Positions 7,262-17,183 are shown, numbered from the stretch's first letter. The stretch: 64,000 bases of DNA from Paraburkholderia sp. LEh10 (GCF_017814945.1 NZ_JAGIPX010000005.1:1-64000); one strand, 5' to 3'. Translations and numbers: made by a program. The notes: generated by a model from the sequence alone, not told the origin.

Positions 7262-8326
7262 TCACTGATCAGCTACCGGCAACCCCTGCGCGACACCACA
7301 CTGATGGCAATGCGGGAAAAAAAAGAAATTCCGGCCCCCGCATCCGCACACATTGAAGAGTCGCAATCCACAATGCACGCAGAACGTCGAATCGTCGCCG
7401 CCGAGATTCCATTGTTTGTCGCATGAAGGGCAGCTCTTTTTTTCGAGTGAGCGAACGGCCTTTTCATATCCAATCGTGCGTGCGCGTTCTCCCTGGTCCT
7501 GCTGTAATTCGAGCCGCTTGCGCTCGGCATAGCGCTGAAAGGCCCTCATCATGTAAAGGCCGGTGAACACCGTGAGCGCGATACCGACGAGGACCCTGAT
7601 ATAGCCACCGAAATCCGGAAGATACGGGACCAGTTCAATGAAGAACGCGCTCAATGCGAACAGGCCAAAACCATACACGAATGGCCAGTACCGCACCTTA
7701 CGGTAGCGAATGAACAGCCAGCTCGCGACCAGTAGAATTGGTAGTGTCAATGCGAGACGCAGGCCGAATACCTGCAACGCGTAATGCCGCGTCGCCTCGT
7801 CGAGGCGCCGTTCGGCCACCGCGTCGGCGTCGGCGATTTGCGTGTCCAGTTGAGCTTGTTGCGATGCCAGTTTCCGTTGCTGGTCACCGATCACATCGAT
7901 CCGATGCTGCCAGTCGATGGCCGCCGCCTGTAGCGCATCGAGTTTCCGCGTTCGCGCGACGATATCGGGGTCCCTCGTACTATCTCCCGTCACCGATCGC
8001 GTTGCCAGCCAGTTGCGGAAACTCTCCTTCTCGTCCGCGTACGCTTTTGCGGCGCGTGCGCGCGTCACCTCGATGGTCTCGGCCTTCTCATCGAGGGCGT
8101 CGCGCTGCGCCTGCAGGTCGTGTCGCGCTGCGTCCAGCCGCGCTCTAGCAGGAGCATCCGCGAATTGCCCGATGGCGGGCGGGCCGCCGCTCGGTGCAAA
8201 CGCCATGTCGCGAATCACAAGACTGCCGAGCATATTCAGAAAGACTGCGAAGACGATCGCTATCACCCATGAAGCGAATCGCAGGAGCCGCGCCGGGCCG
8301 GTCAAGCCGTCGCTGGAAGTGAGCAT
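7262..8326 (-). CDS. Membrane protein with coiled coil and C-terminal double zinc ribbon
   Basis: A 354-residue protein of unknown function. Visible parts in order: a transmembrane segment (about 17-38); a long charged coiled-coil region (about 55-185) probably outside the cytoplasm; three further hydrophobic segments (about 187-207, 214-236, 246-264); and a cytoplasmic tail with four cysteine pairs (Cys299/302, Cys316/319, Cys327/329, Cys340/343) that should bind two zinc ions. The last residues include CGCGGRNFFFFPHC. The start ATG at 8326 has AAGG about 8 nt upstream. The layout suggests an envelope-spanning sensor or scaffold. No family name can be given. Confidence 0.7.
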   Translation of the reverse strand: MLTSSDGLTGPARLLRFASWVIAIVFAVFLNMLGSLVIRDMAFAPSGGPPAIGQFADAPARARLDAARHDLQAQRDALDEKAETIEVTRARAAKAYADEKESFRNWLATRSVTGDSTRDPDIVARTRKLDALQAAAIDWQHRIDVIGDQQRKLASQQAQLDTQIADADAVAERRLDEATRHYALQVFGLRLALTLPILLVASWLFIRYRKVRYWPFVYGFGLFALSAFFIELVPYLPDFGGYIRVLVGIALTVFTGLYMMRAFQRYAERKRLELQQDQGERARTIGYEKAVRSLEKKSCPSCDKQWNLGGDDSTFCVHCGLRLFNVCGCGGRNFFFFPHCHQCGVAQGLPVADQ

Positions 8327-9087
8327 TGCTTTTGCCTTTGTAGAAATGGGTTTTATCCGTACTTGCTTCGAGCTTGCGTAGCTATGCGGGCATTGCCCTG
8401 ATGCTTTCGGTTAGGGCAGGTGTTCACGTAAATGCGGCTGTGCGCTGTCTGCTGCGATTGGGTGTTGCGCGATGATGATGTCCCAGTGAAATACCGCGAG
8501 GGAATTGCAGCGGCTTTAACCAGGTCCGGTTCCCTTTTGAAGCTGCGCCTTGAGGTCGATGAGCCATCATCAATTCTGGCGTAGGACGAAGCCCCTCCCA
8601 ACGTTCCGCGTACACGATCTTCTCATCAATCGTTTCCGCGTTCACGTTATCTTGAACAAATTTTGCGGATCGACTTCGCACATCAAATCCCAATCGGGCC
8701 GCCAGAAGTATCGCCGGATAGCGGAAAACAAGAGACAGGAGCGAAGGCAAAGGCAAGGTCGCAAGTGTGAACAGATGACCCCTGTCCAAGGTTGAATCGA
8801 GTCGCTGGAATTGGGGAACAAGGTACGACTCTCGCTTCCCTGGCGGATCGTCCGAAGCCTGCGTGCGTTTCGGATGGCCGAATCCGCGCATGCGCCGCTC
8901 GCGTGCCTTGTCCTGTCCTATGTACTCGTCGACGGATTCGGGAAGTAGTGCGACCGCGTTGTTGATGTGCAGCATCGAAACGTTCGCGCATCCACGACAC
9001 GACGCGAGGCGCGAGCCGACGCTCCTTGCCACCACTTCAGCCGTGCTCTTCACTGCAAGAAGCAGCTGCGCCAACCGGATGCACCGG
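8327..9087. other. Gene-free stretch, probably degenerate
   Basis: No reading frame here has convincing protein character, initiation signal and neighbours. One minus-strand stretch near 8880-8970 reads ALLPESVDEYIGQDKA, which faintly recalls the N-terminus of IS1182-type transposases, but it loses resemblance at once. I take the region as decayed accessory DNA between the zinc-ribbon gene and the LysR gene. Confidence 0.3.
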
Positions 9088-9960
9088 TTACTCACGGTTC
9101 GCCGCAATCCACTCGCTTAGGGTCTTCATCTTTGGCTGGCAAGCGACACAGTCAGGATATACAAGGTAGTAGCGCGACCCCGTTTCGACAAAGGTATCGA
9201 ACGGCATGACGAGGCGCCTGGCCGCGACATCTTCACTGACCAGCGTCCGGTCGCTGATGGCCACCCCGAAACCCTGCATGGCCGCGTTCGTTGCCAGGTC
9301 GAGTGTGTCGAAACTTGGCCCGAGATTCGCATCGACCCCGGATGCGCCCGCATGACCAAGCCACAACTTCCAGTCCCGATGGTCTCGCGTCGGATGCAGC
9401 AGAGTGAATTGCGCGAGATCGTCGACGCACATGAGTGACGTATTGCTCAGCAATTCAGGAGCGCAGACGGGTGTGATCTGCTCCTCAAACAGCGGCACGG
9501 CGTGAACATCGACTCCCGGCGACGACCCATAGATGATGGCGGCATCGAACGGCTCGGCCTGGAAGTCGACGTCATGTTGCCAGGTCGTCGTGATCTGAAG
9601 CTGCAGGTCGGGATGCTCGCCCTGAAAACGCATGATCCTCGGCAGCATCCAGCGCATGACACACGTCGGCACCTTCAACGCCACATCCGTGCGCTGGCGC
9701 GTGAGCCGCAGCGAGACTTCCTCGATGCGCCCAAAGCTCTCCCTGACCGTCGGCAACAGCATCTCGCCTTCAGCCGTCAAGGTGAGTCCTTTCGCGCCCC
9801 GGATGAACAGCGGAAACTGGTAATAGTCCTCCAGCGCAAGAATCTGACGGCTGATCGCTCCTTGCGTCAGGCAAAGATGCTCGGCCGCGCGGGTGAAGCT
9901 GCGGTGGCGAGCCACGGTCTCGAAAACCTGGAGCGCGTTTAATGGAGGAAGTCGTCTCAT
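9088..9960 (-). CDS. LysR-type regulator (GcvA-like)
   Basis: A 290-residue LysR-family transcription factor. The N-terminal winged helix-turn-helix (about residues 6-65) contains SFTRAAEHLCLTQGAISRQI, typical of the GcvA/AmpR subgroup, and the rest is the periplasmic-binding-protein-like effector domain. It lies directly downstream of, and co-directional with, the amino-acid ABC transporter and the 2-ketoarginine genes. It is therefore the best candidate for the protein that binds the three shared promoter sites of this cluster. In Pseudomonas a LysR regulator (GbuR) controls guanidinobutyrase; whether this is its counterpart is inference. Confidence 0.85.
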   Translation of the reverse strand: MRRLPPLNALQVFETVARHRSFTRAAEHLCLTQGAISRQILALEDYYQFPLFIRGAKGLTLTAEGEMLLPTVRESFGRIEEVSLRLTRQRTDVALKVPTCVMRWMLPRIMRFQGEHPDLQLQITTTWQHDVDFQAEPFDAAIIYGSSPGVDVHAVPLFEEQITPVCAPELLSNTSLMCVDDLAQFTLLHPTRDHRDWKLWLGHAGASGVDANLGPSFDTLDLATNAAMQGFGVAISDRTLVSEDVAARRLVMPFDTFVETGSRYYLVYPDCVACQPKMKTLSEWIAANRE

Positions 9961-10105
9961 GGATGCAGTCGTCCAGCATGAACCGGATGTATGTAAACGT
10001 CCCGCGGCGTCATGTCATCGCAATTCTGCATAAAAGCACAGCGCGGCCGTTTCGCGCGAGCCATCCAGCGGGGCGTCACAATCTTGCGTGTGCTCATCCG
10101 CGCGT

Positions 10106-10831
10106 CTAATGCAGGATCTTGCCCAGAAAATCTCTCGCCCGCTCGGACCTGGGGTTCGCGAAGAACGCTTCCTTCAGGTCATCCTCAACAATACGCCCAT
10201 GATCCATGAATATCACGCGGTGCGCGACCTTCCGGGCAAAGCCCATCTCGTGCGTCACGCACATCATCGTCATGCCTTCCTGCGCGAGTTCGATCATCAC
10301 GTCGAGCACCTCGTTGATCATCTCGGGATCGAGCGCCGAGGTGGGTTCGTCAAACAGCATCGCGACCGGGTCCATCGACAGAGCGCGCGCAATGGCCACA
10401 CGCTGCTGCTGGCCGCCGCTCAGTTGCGCGGGATATTTGTCCGCGTGCGCGCGCAGGCCGACACGTTGAAGCAGCCGCTGCGCCTTGTCGGTCGCCTCGT
10501 CCTTCTGCCTGCCCAGCACCTTCACCTGTGCGAGCGTCAGGTTTTCGGTGATGGACATGTGAGGGAAAAGCTCGAAATGCTGGAAGACCATCCCGACCTT
10601 CGAGCGCAGCCTGGACAAGTTCGTTCGCCTGTCGCCGACGGATTCGCCATTGATCATGATGTTCCCGCTCTGGAACGGCTCGAGTCCGTTGACGGTCTTG
10701 ATCAGCGTCGATTTGCCGGAGCCGGACGGGCCGCAAACGACCACGACCTCGCCCTTCTTTACTTCGGTCGTGCAGGCGGCCAGCACCTGAAACTGGCCGT
10801 ACCACTTCGATACATTGCTGATGGAAATCAT
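10106..10831 (-). CDS. Polar amino-acid ABC transporter, ATP-binding subunit
   Basis: A 241-residue ATPase of the GlnQ/HisP/ArtP type. Walker [10 protein letters not shown] is at residues 34-42, followed by the signature LSGGQQQR, Walker B in [14 protein letters not shown], and the H-loop in CVTHEMG. I chose the ATG at 10831, which has AGCAGG 7 nt upstream; a TTG two codons earlier is possible. It completes a four-gene importer with two permeases and a binding protein upstream. Given the adjacent 2-ketoarginine and guanidinobutyrate genes, arginine or a related guanidino acid is the likely cargo. Confidence 0.9.
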   Translation of the reverse strand: MISISNVSKWYGQFQVLAACTTEVKKGEVVVVCGPSGSGKSTLIKTVNGLEPFQSGNIMINGESVGDRRTNLSRLRSKVGMVFQHFELFPHMSITENLTLAQVKVLGRQKDEATDKAQRLLQRVGLRAHADKYPAQLSGGQQQRVAIARALSMDPVAMLFDEPTSALDPEMINEVLDVMIELAQEGMTMMCVTHEMGFARKVAHRVIFMDHGRIVEDDLKEAFFANPRSERARDFLGKILH

Positions 10832-10887
10832 GTTCAAACCTGCTTCTGGAAAGAGGAAAGCCGCAAGAGGAGCGCCGCGCCGGCCGC

Positions 10888-11544
10888 TCAGCGGTGCCGG
10901 CTACGCTGGTAGTGGCGCTCGAGCACGCGGGCGTACCAGGTGAGCGGAAAGCACATCGCGAAGTAGAGGAGCGCGACCATACCGTAGATCGGAAACGGCC
11001 GGAATGCCGCGTTCGTGATCATCGTGCCTGTCTTCGTGAGTTCGGTGAGGCCGATGATCGACGTCAGCGCCGTGCTTTTTACGACCTGTACGAGAAAGCC
11101 GACCGTAGGCGGCACGGCGATCTTCCACGCTTGCGGCCAGACGATGTAGCGCAGCTGCTGGGGCCAGGTCATGCCGAGGCTCGCTGCTGCGCTCCACTGC
11201 CCGCGCGGCACCGCCTCGACGCAACCTCGCCAGATATCGACCAGATAGGCGCTCGTGTACAGCGTGAGCGTCACCGTCGCCGCGAGCCACGGCGATACGT
11301 CGATGCCCATCATCGGCAAACCGAAAAACCCCAGGAACAGCTGCATCAGGAGCGGCGTGCCCTGAAACAGCTCGACATAAAGTACGACGACGCGGCGCAG
11401 CCACGGCAGCGGCGACACGCGCATGGCGAGCAGCACGAAGCCCGCAACGCCTCCCCCTACGAAGGCGATCAGCGAGAGAGCAACCGTCCAGCGCGCAGCG
11501 AGCAGCAGGTTGCGCGCGATATCCCATAGCGTAAATTCGATCAT
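10888..11544 (-). CDS. Polar amino-acid ABC transporter, permease 2
   Basis: A 218-residue inner-membrane permease of the HisM/GlnP family with about five transmembrane helices. The conserved EAA loop is seen as EAVPRGQWSAAASLGMTWPQ (about residues 110-129), which docks the ATPase. Its ATG overlaps the stop of the preceding permease by four bases (ATGA), so the two are translationally coupled. It forms the transmembrane heterodimer with that gene. Confidence 0.9.
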   Translation of the reverse strand: MIEFTLWDIARNLLLAARWTVALSLIAFVGGGVAGFVLLAMRVSPLPWLRRVVVLYVELFQGTPLLMQLFLGFFGLPMMGIDVSPWLAATVTLTLYTSAYLVDIWRGCVEAVPRGQWSAAASLGMTWPQQLRYIVWPQAWKIAVPPTVGFLVQVVKSTALTSIIGLTELTKTGTMITNAAFRPFPIYGMVALLYFAMCFPLTWYARVLERHYQRSRHR

Positions 11545-12305
11545 GACGAACGCTCCGTCGGAATGTCGGCCGCCGTTGCACGGGCACGGGTCGAAAACAG
11601 TTCGCGCAGTCTGCCGCGTGGCGCACGGCCGGCGTCCCGGGCCGCCCGTCCTGCAAAGAGTCCCTTGCAGAGCCGGTTGATCAGAAGGCGCAGCGTGATC
11701 GACAGCAGCAGATAGACCGCGGTGATGATGATGTAGCTTTCGAACGAGCGGAAGTTGCGCGACTGGATGAAATTGGCCGCGTACGTGAGGTCGGGCACCG
11801 AGATTTGTGAAACCACCGCCGAGCCGAGCATCACGATCAGCACCTGGCCGAGCAGCGCCGGGAACACGTTCGCGAGCGCCTGCGGCAGCACGACGTGGCG
11901 GAACACCTGGCGGCCTTGCAGGCCGAGGGCCATCGCAGCCTGAAGCTGACCGCGCGGAATCGAGTCGATCCCGGCGCGGACAATTTCAACGGCGTACGCG
12001 CCGAGATTGACCGTCATCGCCAGCACCGCAGCCTGCATCTCATCGATATGCACGCCGAGGCTCGGCAGCCCGAAGAACACAAAGAAGAGCTGCACGAGAA
12101 ACGGCGTATTGCGGATCAGTTCGACGTAGGCCGCCACGAGCGCGCGGATCCCCTTCCCGCCCGCGACGGCAACCGTCGCGCCCACGATCCCGACGATGCC
12201 GCCCAGCACCGTCGAGATGGCCGTCAGGAAGAGCGTCACCACGAGGCCGCGTGCGAGCATGCCCGCGTAGAGTCCGAAGTCGCTGAAATCAAACGTGTAG
12301 GTCAT
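11541..12305 (-). CDS. Polar amino-acid ABC transporter, permease 1
   Basis: A 254-residue permease of the same family, with the EAA-loop segment IDSIPRGQLQAAMALGLQGR near residue 125. The C-terminal tail after about residue 220 is unusually long, arginine-rich and cytoplasmic (ARDAGRAPRGRLRELFSTRA). It starts 43 nt after the binding-protein gene and overlaps the second permease by four bases. Confidence 0.88.
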   Translation of the reverse strand: MTYTFDFSDFGLYAGMLARGLVVTLFLTAISTVLGGIVGIVGATVAVAGGKGIRALVAAYVELIRNTPFLVQLFFVFFGLPSLGVHIDEMQAAVLAMTVNLGAYAVEIVRAGIDSIPRGQLQAAMALGLQGRQVFRHVVLPQALANVFPALLGQVLIVMLGSAVVSQISVPDLTYAANFIQSRNFRSFESYIIITAVYLLLSITLRLLINRLCKGLFAGRAARDAGRAPRGRLRELFSTRARATAADIPTERSS

Positions 12306-12348
12306 CGCGGCGCCACCCGTTTTTCCGTTGAATGGGAAGCCAGACGCA

Positions 12349-13167
12349 TCAAAGATCAGCCGGCAGCGGCGCGCGCAGCCACTTCTGCGAGATGGAGTTC
12401 ATCGTGCCATCCTTCTTCGCCGTCGCGATGGCGTCGTCGACCTTTGCTTTCAGGCGCGGCTCGTTCTTGTTCAGGCCAACGTGGTCCGGCGAGCTGAAGA
12501 GCGAGAACTTTTGCTCCGGATCGTTCGCAGGATGACGGGCCATGATCGTTGCGCCGACATCGTTGCCGACCACCAGCAGCTGCGCCTGACCGGACAGGAA
12601 TGCGGAAATCGCGCCGTTCGGGTCGTCGAAGCGCTTGATCGTCGCCGACGATGGCGCCACCTTGCTGACGCTCAGATCCTCGAGCGTGCCGCGCGCGACA
12701 GCGATTGTCTTGCCCGCGAGGTCGTTCGCGTTCTTTACCGCGAGCGACTTCGGCCCGAACACGGCAAGGTAGTACGGCGCGTAAGGCTGCGAGAAGTCGA
12801 TCACCTTCTCCCGCTCCGGCGTCTGACCGACCGAAAGCAGCATGTCCGTCTTGTGGTCCGCCAGGTAAGCCATGCGGTTGTCGCCCGTGACCTGAACCAG
12901 TTCGACCTTCGCGTTGAGCGTCTTGCCGATCAGATTCGCCACGTCGATGTCATAGCCTTGCGGCTTCATGTCCGGGCCGATCGAGCCGAACGGAGGATAG
13001 TCTTCGAACACACCGATACGCACCACACCAGACTTCTGGATCGTATCCAGCGCATCGGCATGCGCGAGCGGCGCGAATGCAAAAAGACCTCCGATGCCGG
13101 CGAGCGCGACGGCAACCGTCGTGCGCGCAAAGAGGCATTGCAAGCGATGATGGGCCTTGGTACTCAT
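12349..13167 (-). CDS. Polar amino-acid ABC transporter, periplasmic binding protein
   Basis: A 272-residue family-3 solute-binding protein. A signal peptide ends at AHA (about residue 37). The mature domain begins ALDTIQKSGVVRIGVFEDYP, the standard start for this family, and contains GYDIDVANLIGKTL and a membrane-side RGTLED ligand loop. The start at 13167 is set by AGGAG about 8 nt upstream; a longer frame lacks a signal sequence. It lies 40 nt after the PotA-type ATPase, so the two ABC transporters look like one transcription unit. Confidence 0.9.
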   Translation of the reverse strand: MSTKAHHRLQCLFARTTVAVALAGIGGLFAFAPLAHADALDTIQKSGVVRIGVFEDYPPFGSIGPDMKPQGYDIDVANLIGKTLNAKVELVQVTGDNRMAYLADHKTDMLLSVGQTPEREKVIDFSQPYAPYYLAVFGPKSLAVKNANDLAGKTIAVARGTLEDLSVSKVAPSSATIKRFDDPNGAISAFLSGQAQLLVVGNDVGATIMARHPANDPEQKFSLFSSPDHVGLNKNEPRLKAKVDDAIATAKKDGTMNSISQKWLRAPLPADL

Positions 13168-13207
13168 GGCGTGTCTCCTGTTGCTGCTTTCTCGTGGTGA
13201 AAGGGAT

Positions 13208-14278
13208 TCAATGTGCGGTGCGCGCCGCAATGAGCTTGCATGCATGCGCCGGCAATTCGGCCAACACCCGCATGCCGACACGGAGGTCGGGGGTCTCGCG
13301 CGGCGTGGTGGCCGCCGTCAGCGTGAAGCCTTCGCAGTCGATCGTGGCCTCGATCGATGCCCCGACATCGCGCACGAATGTCACCTTGCCTGGCAAGGTG
13401 TTCTGGCCAGGGTTCGCGGTCGCGGGCCTGACACACACGTCCTCGGGGCGGATCAGAAGCCGGATGTCATCGGGCGCGTCAGGGGCTCGCATCGCGGAGT
13501 TCACAGCGATCGATTGCCCGCCGGGCAGCCCGACCTGGCCGCGATCGAACGTGACGGGCAGGATGTTGCCGAGCCCGATGAAGTCCGCGACGAACTCGTT
13601 GACGGGATCGCGGTAGATATCGAGCGGCTTGCCAACTTGCGCGATGCGGCCTTTTTCCATCACGACGATTTCATCGGCCATCGTCATCGCCTCGCGCTGA
13701 TCGTGCGTGACCATGATCGTCGTGATGCCCAGTCGCTGCTGCAGCAGGCGGATTTCGACCTGCATCGCTTCGCGCAGCTTTGCGTCGAGTGCGGACAGCG
13801 GCTCATCGAGGAGCAGCAGCTTCGGCGAGGAAGCAATCGCTCGCGCGATCGCGACCCGCTGCCGCTGTCCGCCGGACAGTTGCGTGACCTTGCGCTGCGC
13901 CATGTGCGGCAACTGGATCATCTCGAGCAACTCGGTGACGCGCCTGCTCTGTGCACCCCGGTCGACGCGGCGCAGCCGCAGCGGATAGGCGACGTTCTCC
14001 GCTACCGTCATGTGCGGAAACAGCGCAAGCGACTGGAACACCATGCCGAAGTCACGGCGGTTGGCGGGCACTTGCGTCAGATCGCGGCCGGCGAACGTCA
14101 CCGTGCCCGCCGTGGCCGTTTCGAGACCGGCGATGATCCGCATCAGCGTAGTCTTGCCGCAGCCGGATGGCCCGAGAAAGCAGACGAGCTTCCCGTCCGG
14201 TACGGTCAGGTCGACGTGATCGACCGCGTACGTGGTGTTGAAGCGCTTGGTGATGGACTGGAGTGTCAGATGGGTCAT
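13208..14278 (-). CDS. PotA-type ABC transporter ATP-binding subunit
   Basis: A 356-residue ATPase of the spermidine/putrescine (PotA/FbpC) class. Walker A GPSGCGKTT is at residues 36-44, followed by [15 protein letters not shown], Walker B LLLLDEPLSALDAK and the C-terminal TOBE region (about 270-356). It is encoded just after two matching permeases and a Tat-exported binding protein. The class normally moves polyamines, and the cluster's guanidino chemistry suggests 4-guanidinobutyrate, agmatine-like compounds or polyamines. Confidence 0.88.
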   Translation of the reverse strand: MTHLTLQSITKRFNTTYAVDHVDLTVPDGKLVCFLGPSGCGKTTLMRIIAGLETATAGTVTFAGRDLTQVPANRRDFGMVFQSLALFPHMTVAENVAYPLRLRRVDRGAQSRRVTELLEMIQLPHMAQRKVTQLSGGQRQRVAIARAIASSPKLLLLDEPLSALDAKLREAMQVEIRLLQQRLGITTIMVTHDQREAMTMADEIVVMEKGRIAQVGKPLDIYRDPVNEFVADFIGLGNILPVTFDRGQVGLPGGQSIAVNSAMRAPDAPDDIRLLIRPEDVCVRPATANPGQNTLPGKVTFVRDVGASIEATIDCEGFTLTAATTPRETPDLRVGMRVLAELPAHACKLIAARTAH

Positions 14279-14317
14279 GGAAGATCCTTGTGCTCGCGTG
14301 CGCCGGGGCGGTAGCGA

Positions 14318-15160
14318 TTACAGTGCGACGCCTTCATCGCCAACCAGCCTTTCGAGCAGCCAGATCAAGGCAAAGTCGATCAGCACGATGAAAACGGCAA
14401 ACGAAAACACGGTCGGGTCGAGCGACGACACCGTGCGGCTGTAGAGCCAGACCGGCAATGTCATCGTATTGATGCTGTACAGGAAAAACGTCACCGTGAA
14501 TTCGTTGAACGAGATGATGAACGCGAACAGCATGCCGGCGAGAATGCCCGGCCGCATCAACGGCAACACGACATCGATGACCGCCCGCCACGGACTCGCA
14601 CCCATCAGGCAGGCGGCTTCCTCGAACTCGGGACCGATCGACGCGACGGATGCCGCGCAGTTCTTTACGGTGAACGGCAAGGCCAGAATCACATGCGCGA
14701 CGACGAGGCGCAGCATGCCGAGCTCCACGGGAAGCACGTTGAACACCAGCAGCAGCGACAAACCGAGCATCACGAGCGGGTACACCAGCGGCAGCGCGAC
14801 GAGCTGTTCGATGATGGCCTTGCCCCGGAACCGGTAGCGCGACAGCGCATACGCGGCCGGCGCCGACACGGCGGTGGCGATCACCATCGTCGAGACCGCG
14901 ACCAGCAGGCTCGTCGTAAGCGCCGTGCCCATCGATAGCGTATCGCTCGCATCCGGCGACACGAACGTTTTCCACGCGGCGTGATACCAGTGCAGGCCGA
15001 AGCTCTGCGGCGGGAATTGGAGCGTTTCCGAGTTGCCGAATGACATCGTGATCATCGTCAGGATCGGCAGCGCGGCGAGAAACAGCACGATCGTCGCGAG
15101 CAGACCTGTCGTGCGGCTCAGCCGGCCTGGCATGATCGACGGAAGGCGTAAGGTGCTCAT
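14318..15160 (-). CDS. PotC-type ABC transporter permease
   Basis: A 280-residue inner-membrane permease with six predicted helices. The EAA loop reads FEEAACLMGASPWRAVIDVV (about residues 173-192). Its ATG overlaps the stop of the PotB-type gene by four bases (ATGA), and GGGGAG precedes it. Longer upstream readings run through the other permease and were discarded. It pairs with the preceding gene to form the pore. Confidence 0.87.
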   Translation of the reverse strand: MSTLRLPSIMPGRLSRTTGLLATIVLFLAALPILTMITMSFGNSETLQFPPQSFGLHWYHAAWKTFVSPDASDTLSMGTALTTSLLVAVSTMVIATAVSAPAAYALSRYRFRGKAIIEQLVALPLVYPLVMLGLSLLLVFNVLPVELGMLRLVVAHVILALPFTVKNCAASVASIGPEFEEAACLMGASPWRAVIDVVLPLMRPGILAGMLFAFIISFNEFTVTFFLYSINTMTLPVWLYSRTVSSLDPTVFSFAVFIVLIDFALIWLLERLVGDEGVAL

Positions 15161-16080
15161 GGGCGGGACTCCCCGTTGTATTTCGTGCCGCGCGCAAGTC
15201 GCTGCGAAAGCGCCATCACGGTGAGCGTCGCGACCATCAACACGACGCCGGACGAAGCCGCAGCCGGCCAGTTGAGCAGCGGCGCCACCTGGTCGTGCAC
15301 CAGCACGGCGAGCATCGGCACGCGTCGGCCACCCAACAGCAGCGGCACCGCAAATGCGCTCGCGTTGTACGCGAAGACCAGCAGCGCGCCCGAGACGAGC
15401 CCCGGCATCGCGAGCGGCAACATCACGTGGCGCAGCGTTTGCCAACGGGTCGCGCCGAGTGTCGCGGCGGCTTCTTCGTAGGAGCGCGACACCGCGCGCA
15501 TCGCACTCGATATCGGCAGCACTGCCAGCGGGAACGCCGTCTGGATCAAGCCGAGCAGCACCCCGTTCTCACGATAGAGCCATTGCAGCGGGCGCTGGAT
15601 GAGACCGCCGCCGAGCAGCGCATGATTGAGCAGTCCCGCGGGCCCAAGGATCACGAGCCAGCCGTAACCCTGCAAGAGCAGATTCACGAGCAGCGGCAGG
15701 AGCACGCCCGCGAGCAGAAGCCGGCGCGCGAGCCTCGACTCGGTGCGCGCCATGGCGAGCGCCACGGGAATCGCGAGCAATACGGCGCAGATCATGCTCT
15801 GGAACGCGAGCCGAAGCGTCAGCCACAGCGAGTGAAGAAAGTACCCGTCGAGAAGATCCGCGTAATTCTGGAGCGTGAGCGCACCCCACTCGTTGCCCGA
15901 TACACCGAAGCTCATCCGCAGCACCGCGAGCGATGCGGCAATGAGCACGGCCAGAAAGACCAGGATCGGCGCGAGCAGCAACAGCGGCGGCACGCGCGGC
16001 AACGCTGGCGCATCGTTGCATCGCGCGGCGTCGGCTGCGGCTGCCGCTGTCCCCACGCGGCGGGAAGAAAGCGCTGACAT
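15157..16080 (-). CDS. PotB-type ABC transporter permease
   Basis: A 307-residue permease with an Ala-rich cytoplasmic N-terminus (about 1-30) and six helices. The EAA loop reads SYEEAAATLGATRWQTLRHV (around residue 200). I start it at the ATG at 16080, five nucleotides after the binding-protein stop. A longer version from 16122 would overlap that gene by 37 nt. No strong ribosome site is visible, so translational coupling to the upstream gene is likely. Confidence 0.85.
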   Translation of the reverse strand: MSALSSRRVGTAAAAADAARCNDAPALPRVPPLLLLAPILVFLAVLIAASLAVLRMSFGVSGNEWGALTLQNYADLLDGYFLHSLWLTLRLAFQSMICAVLLAIPVALAMARTESRLARRLLLAGVLLPLLVNLLLQGYGWLVILGPAGLLNHALLGGGLIQRPLQWLYRENGVLLGLIQTAFPLAVLPISSAMRAVSRSYEEAAATLGATRWQTLRHVMLPLAMPGLVSGALLVFAYNASAFAVPLLLGGRRVPMLAVLVHDQVAPLLNWPAAASSGVVLMVATLTVMALSQRLARGTKYNGESRP

Positions 16081-16085
16081 GATCG

Positions 16086-17183
16086 TCAGGCCGAGAAGAT
16101 CTCGGTATAACGCTTGATCCACGCCGCCTGCACGAGCGCGAGCGCCTTGTCGTCGTGCAAGACGGCTTTCTCGGCGATCTGCTGAGGCGAAGGTACGAAT
16201 GCGCGGCTCTCGGCGGGTATCTGCGCTTTTGAGTTGACCGGGCCGTTCAATACATCGGCAGCCATGCGGCCTTGCACGCCGGCATCGAGCGTGTGGTTGA
16301 TGAATGCATGAATCAGATCGATGTCGCCGGGATGAGCCTTGGGAATCACCGAGAACATGAGCTGCGTCGCAAAGCCTTCCTTCATGCCGTACGTGACGCC
16401 CATCTTGTACTCGGGCTTCCTGATCTGATCAGGGAAGAATGCCGGTGAATAGATACCGCCGATATCGAGCGAACCCGTGCGGAACAGGTCCGCAACCTGA
16501 TTCGGATTTTCGCCGAGCGTCATCACCCGCTCTTTCAGCTCCGCCAGCTTCTTGAACCCCGGCTCGATGTTCTGCTGAGAGCCACCCGCCAGCTTCGCGG
16601 CGATGATCGCGAGATCGACTGCTTCGGCCCACTCGGGCGGCGGCAGGAACAGACGCCCTGCATACTTCGGGTCCCACAGCGCTTCGTATGAGGTCGGCGC
16701 TGCCTTCACAGTCGATGTGTTGTAGATGAGGCCGTCGGACCACAGCAGATAGCCAATGCCGAAACCGTTTGCGCCCGTGCGGTACTGCGGCGCGACGTCC
16801 TTGAGGTTCGGCAGCTTGTCGAGATCCGGCTTGGCCAGCAGGCCCGCTTCGCCGAGACCTGCGGCGCCCACGCCCGCGAGCGTGATCACGTCGTAAGTCG
16901 GACGGGCACCCGCAGCCTTCACTTTTGCGACCATGCCCGAGGTGCCGTCCGCGCGGTCGGCAATGACCTGCGCGCCCGTCTTCTGGCTGAACGTATTGGC
17001 GATGTTGCGCAGCGCCGCCGCGCCCGTGTCGTCGGACCACGTCAGCAATCGCAGCGTCTTGCCCGCGAAGCTGCGCTGCTGCGCTTTAGCGGTACTAATG
17101 AAGGGCATTGGCAGCGCCGTTGCAGCCAGCGCTGTGCCAATGGTCTTGATTGCCTGCCTTCTGCTGCGCTTGAACTCCTGCAT
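16086..17183 (-). CDS. PotD-type ABC transporter binding protein, Tat signal
   Basis: A 365-residue family-1 (spermidine/putrescine-like) solute-binding protein. The N-terminus has a twin-arginine motif SRRQAIK (residues 7-13) followed by a hydrophobic stretch and an AKAQ cleavage site near residue 32, so it is probably exported folded. The mature part starts KTLRLLTWSDDTG, like PotD relatives. The start at 17183 has AGGAG 6 nt upstream. It is the first gene after a promoter (about 17249-17315) that carries the three-CATG element. Confidence 0.88.
   Translation of the reverse strand: MQEFKRSRRQAIKTIGTALAATALPMPFISTAKAQQRSFAGKTLRLLTWSDDTGAAALRNIANTFSQKTGAQVIADRADGTSGMVAKVKAAGARPTYDVITLAGVGAAGLGEAGLLAKPDLDKLPNLKDVAPQYRTGANGFGIGYLLWSDGLIYNTSTVKAAPTSYEALWDPKYAGRLFLPPPEWAEAVDLAIIAAKLAGGSQQNIEPGFKKLAELKERVMTLGENPNQVADLFRTGSLDIGGIYSPAFFPDQIRKPEYKMGVTYGMKEGFATQLMFSVIPKAHPGDIDLIHAFINHTLDAGVQGRMAADVLNGPVNSKAQIPAESRAFVPSPQQIAEKAVLHDDKALALVQAAWIKRYTEIFSA

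Noticed and set aside
8880..9020. IS1182-type transposase remnant
   Set aside because: Only a short LPESVDEYIG-like stretch resembles the family; no catalytic part or terminal inverted repeats were seen.
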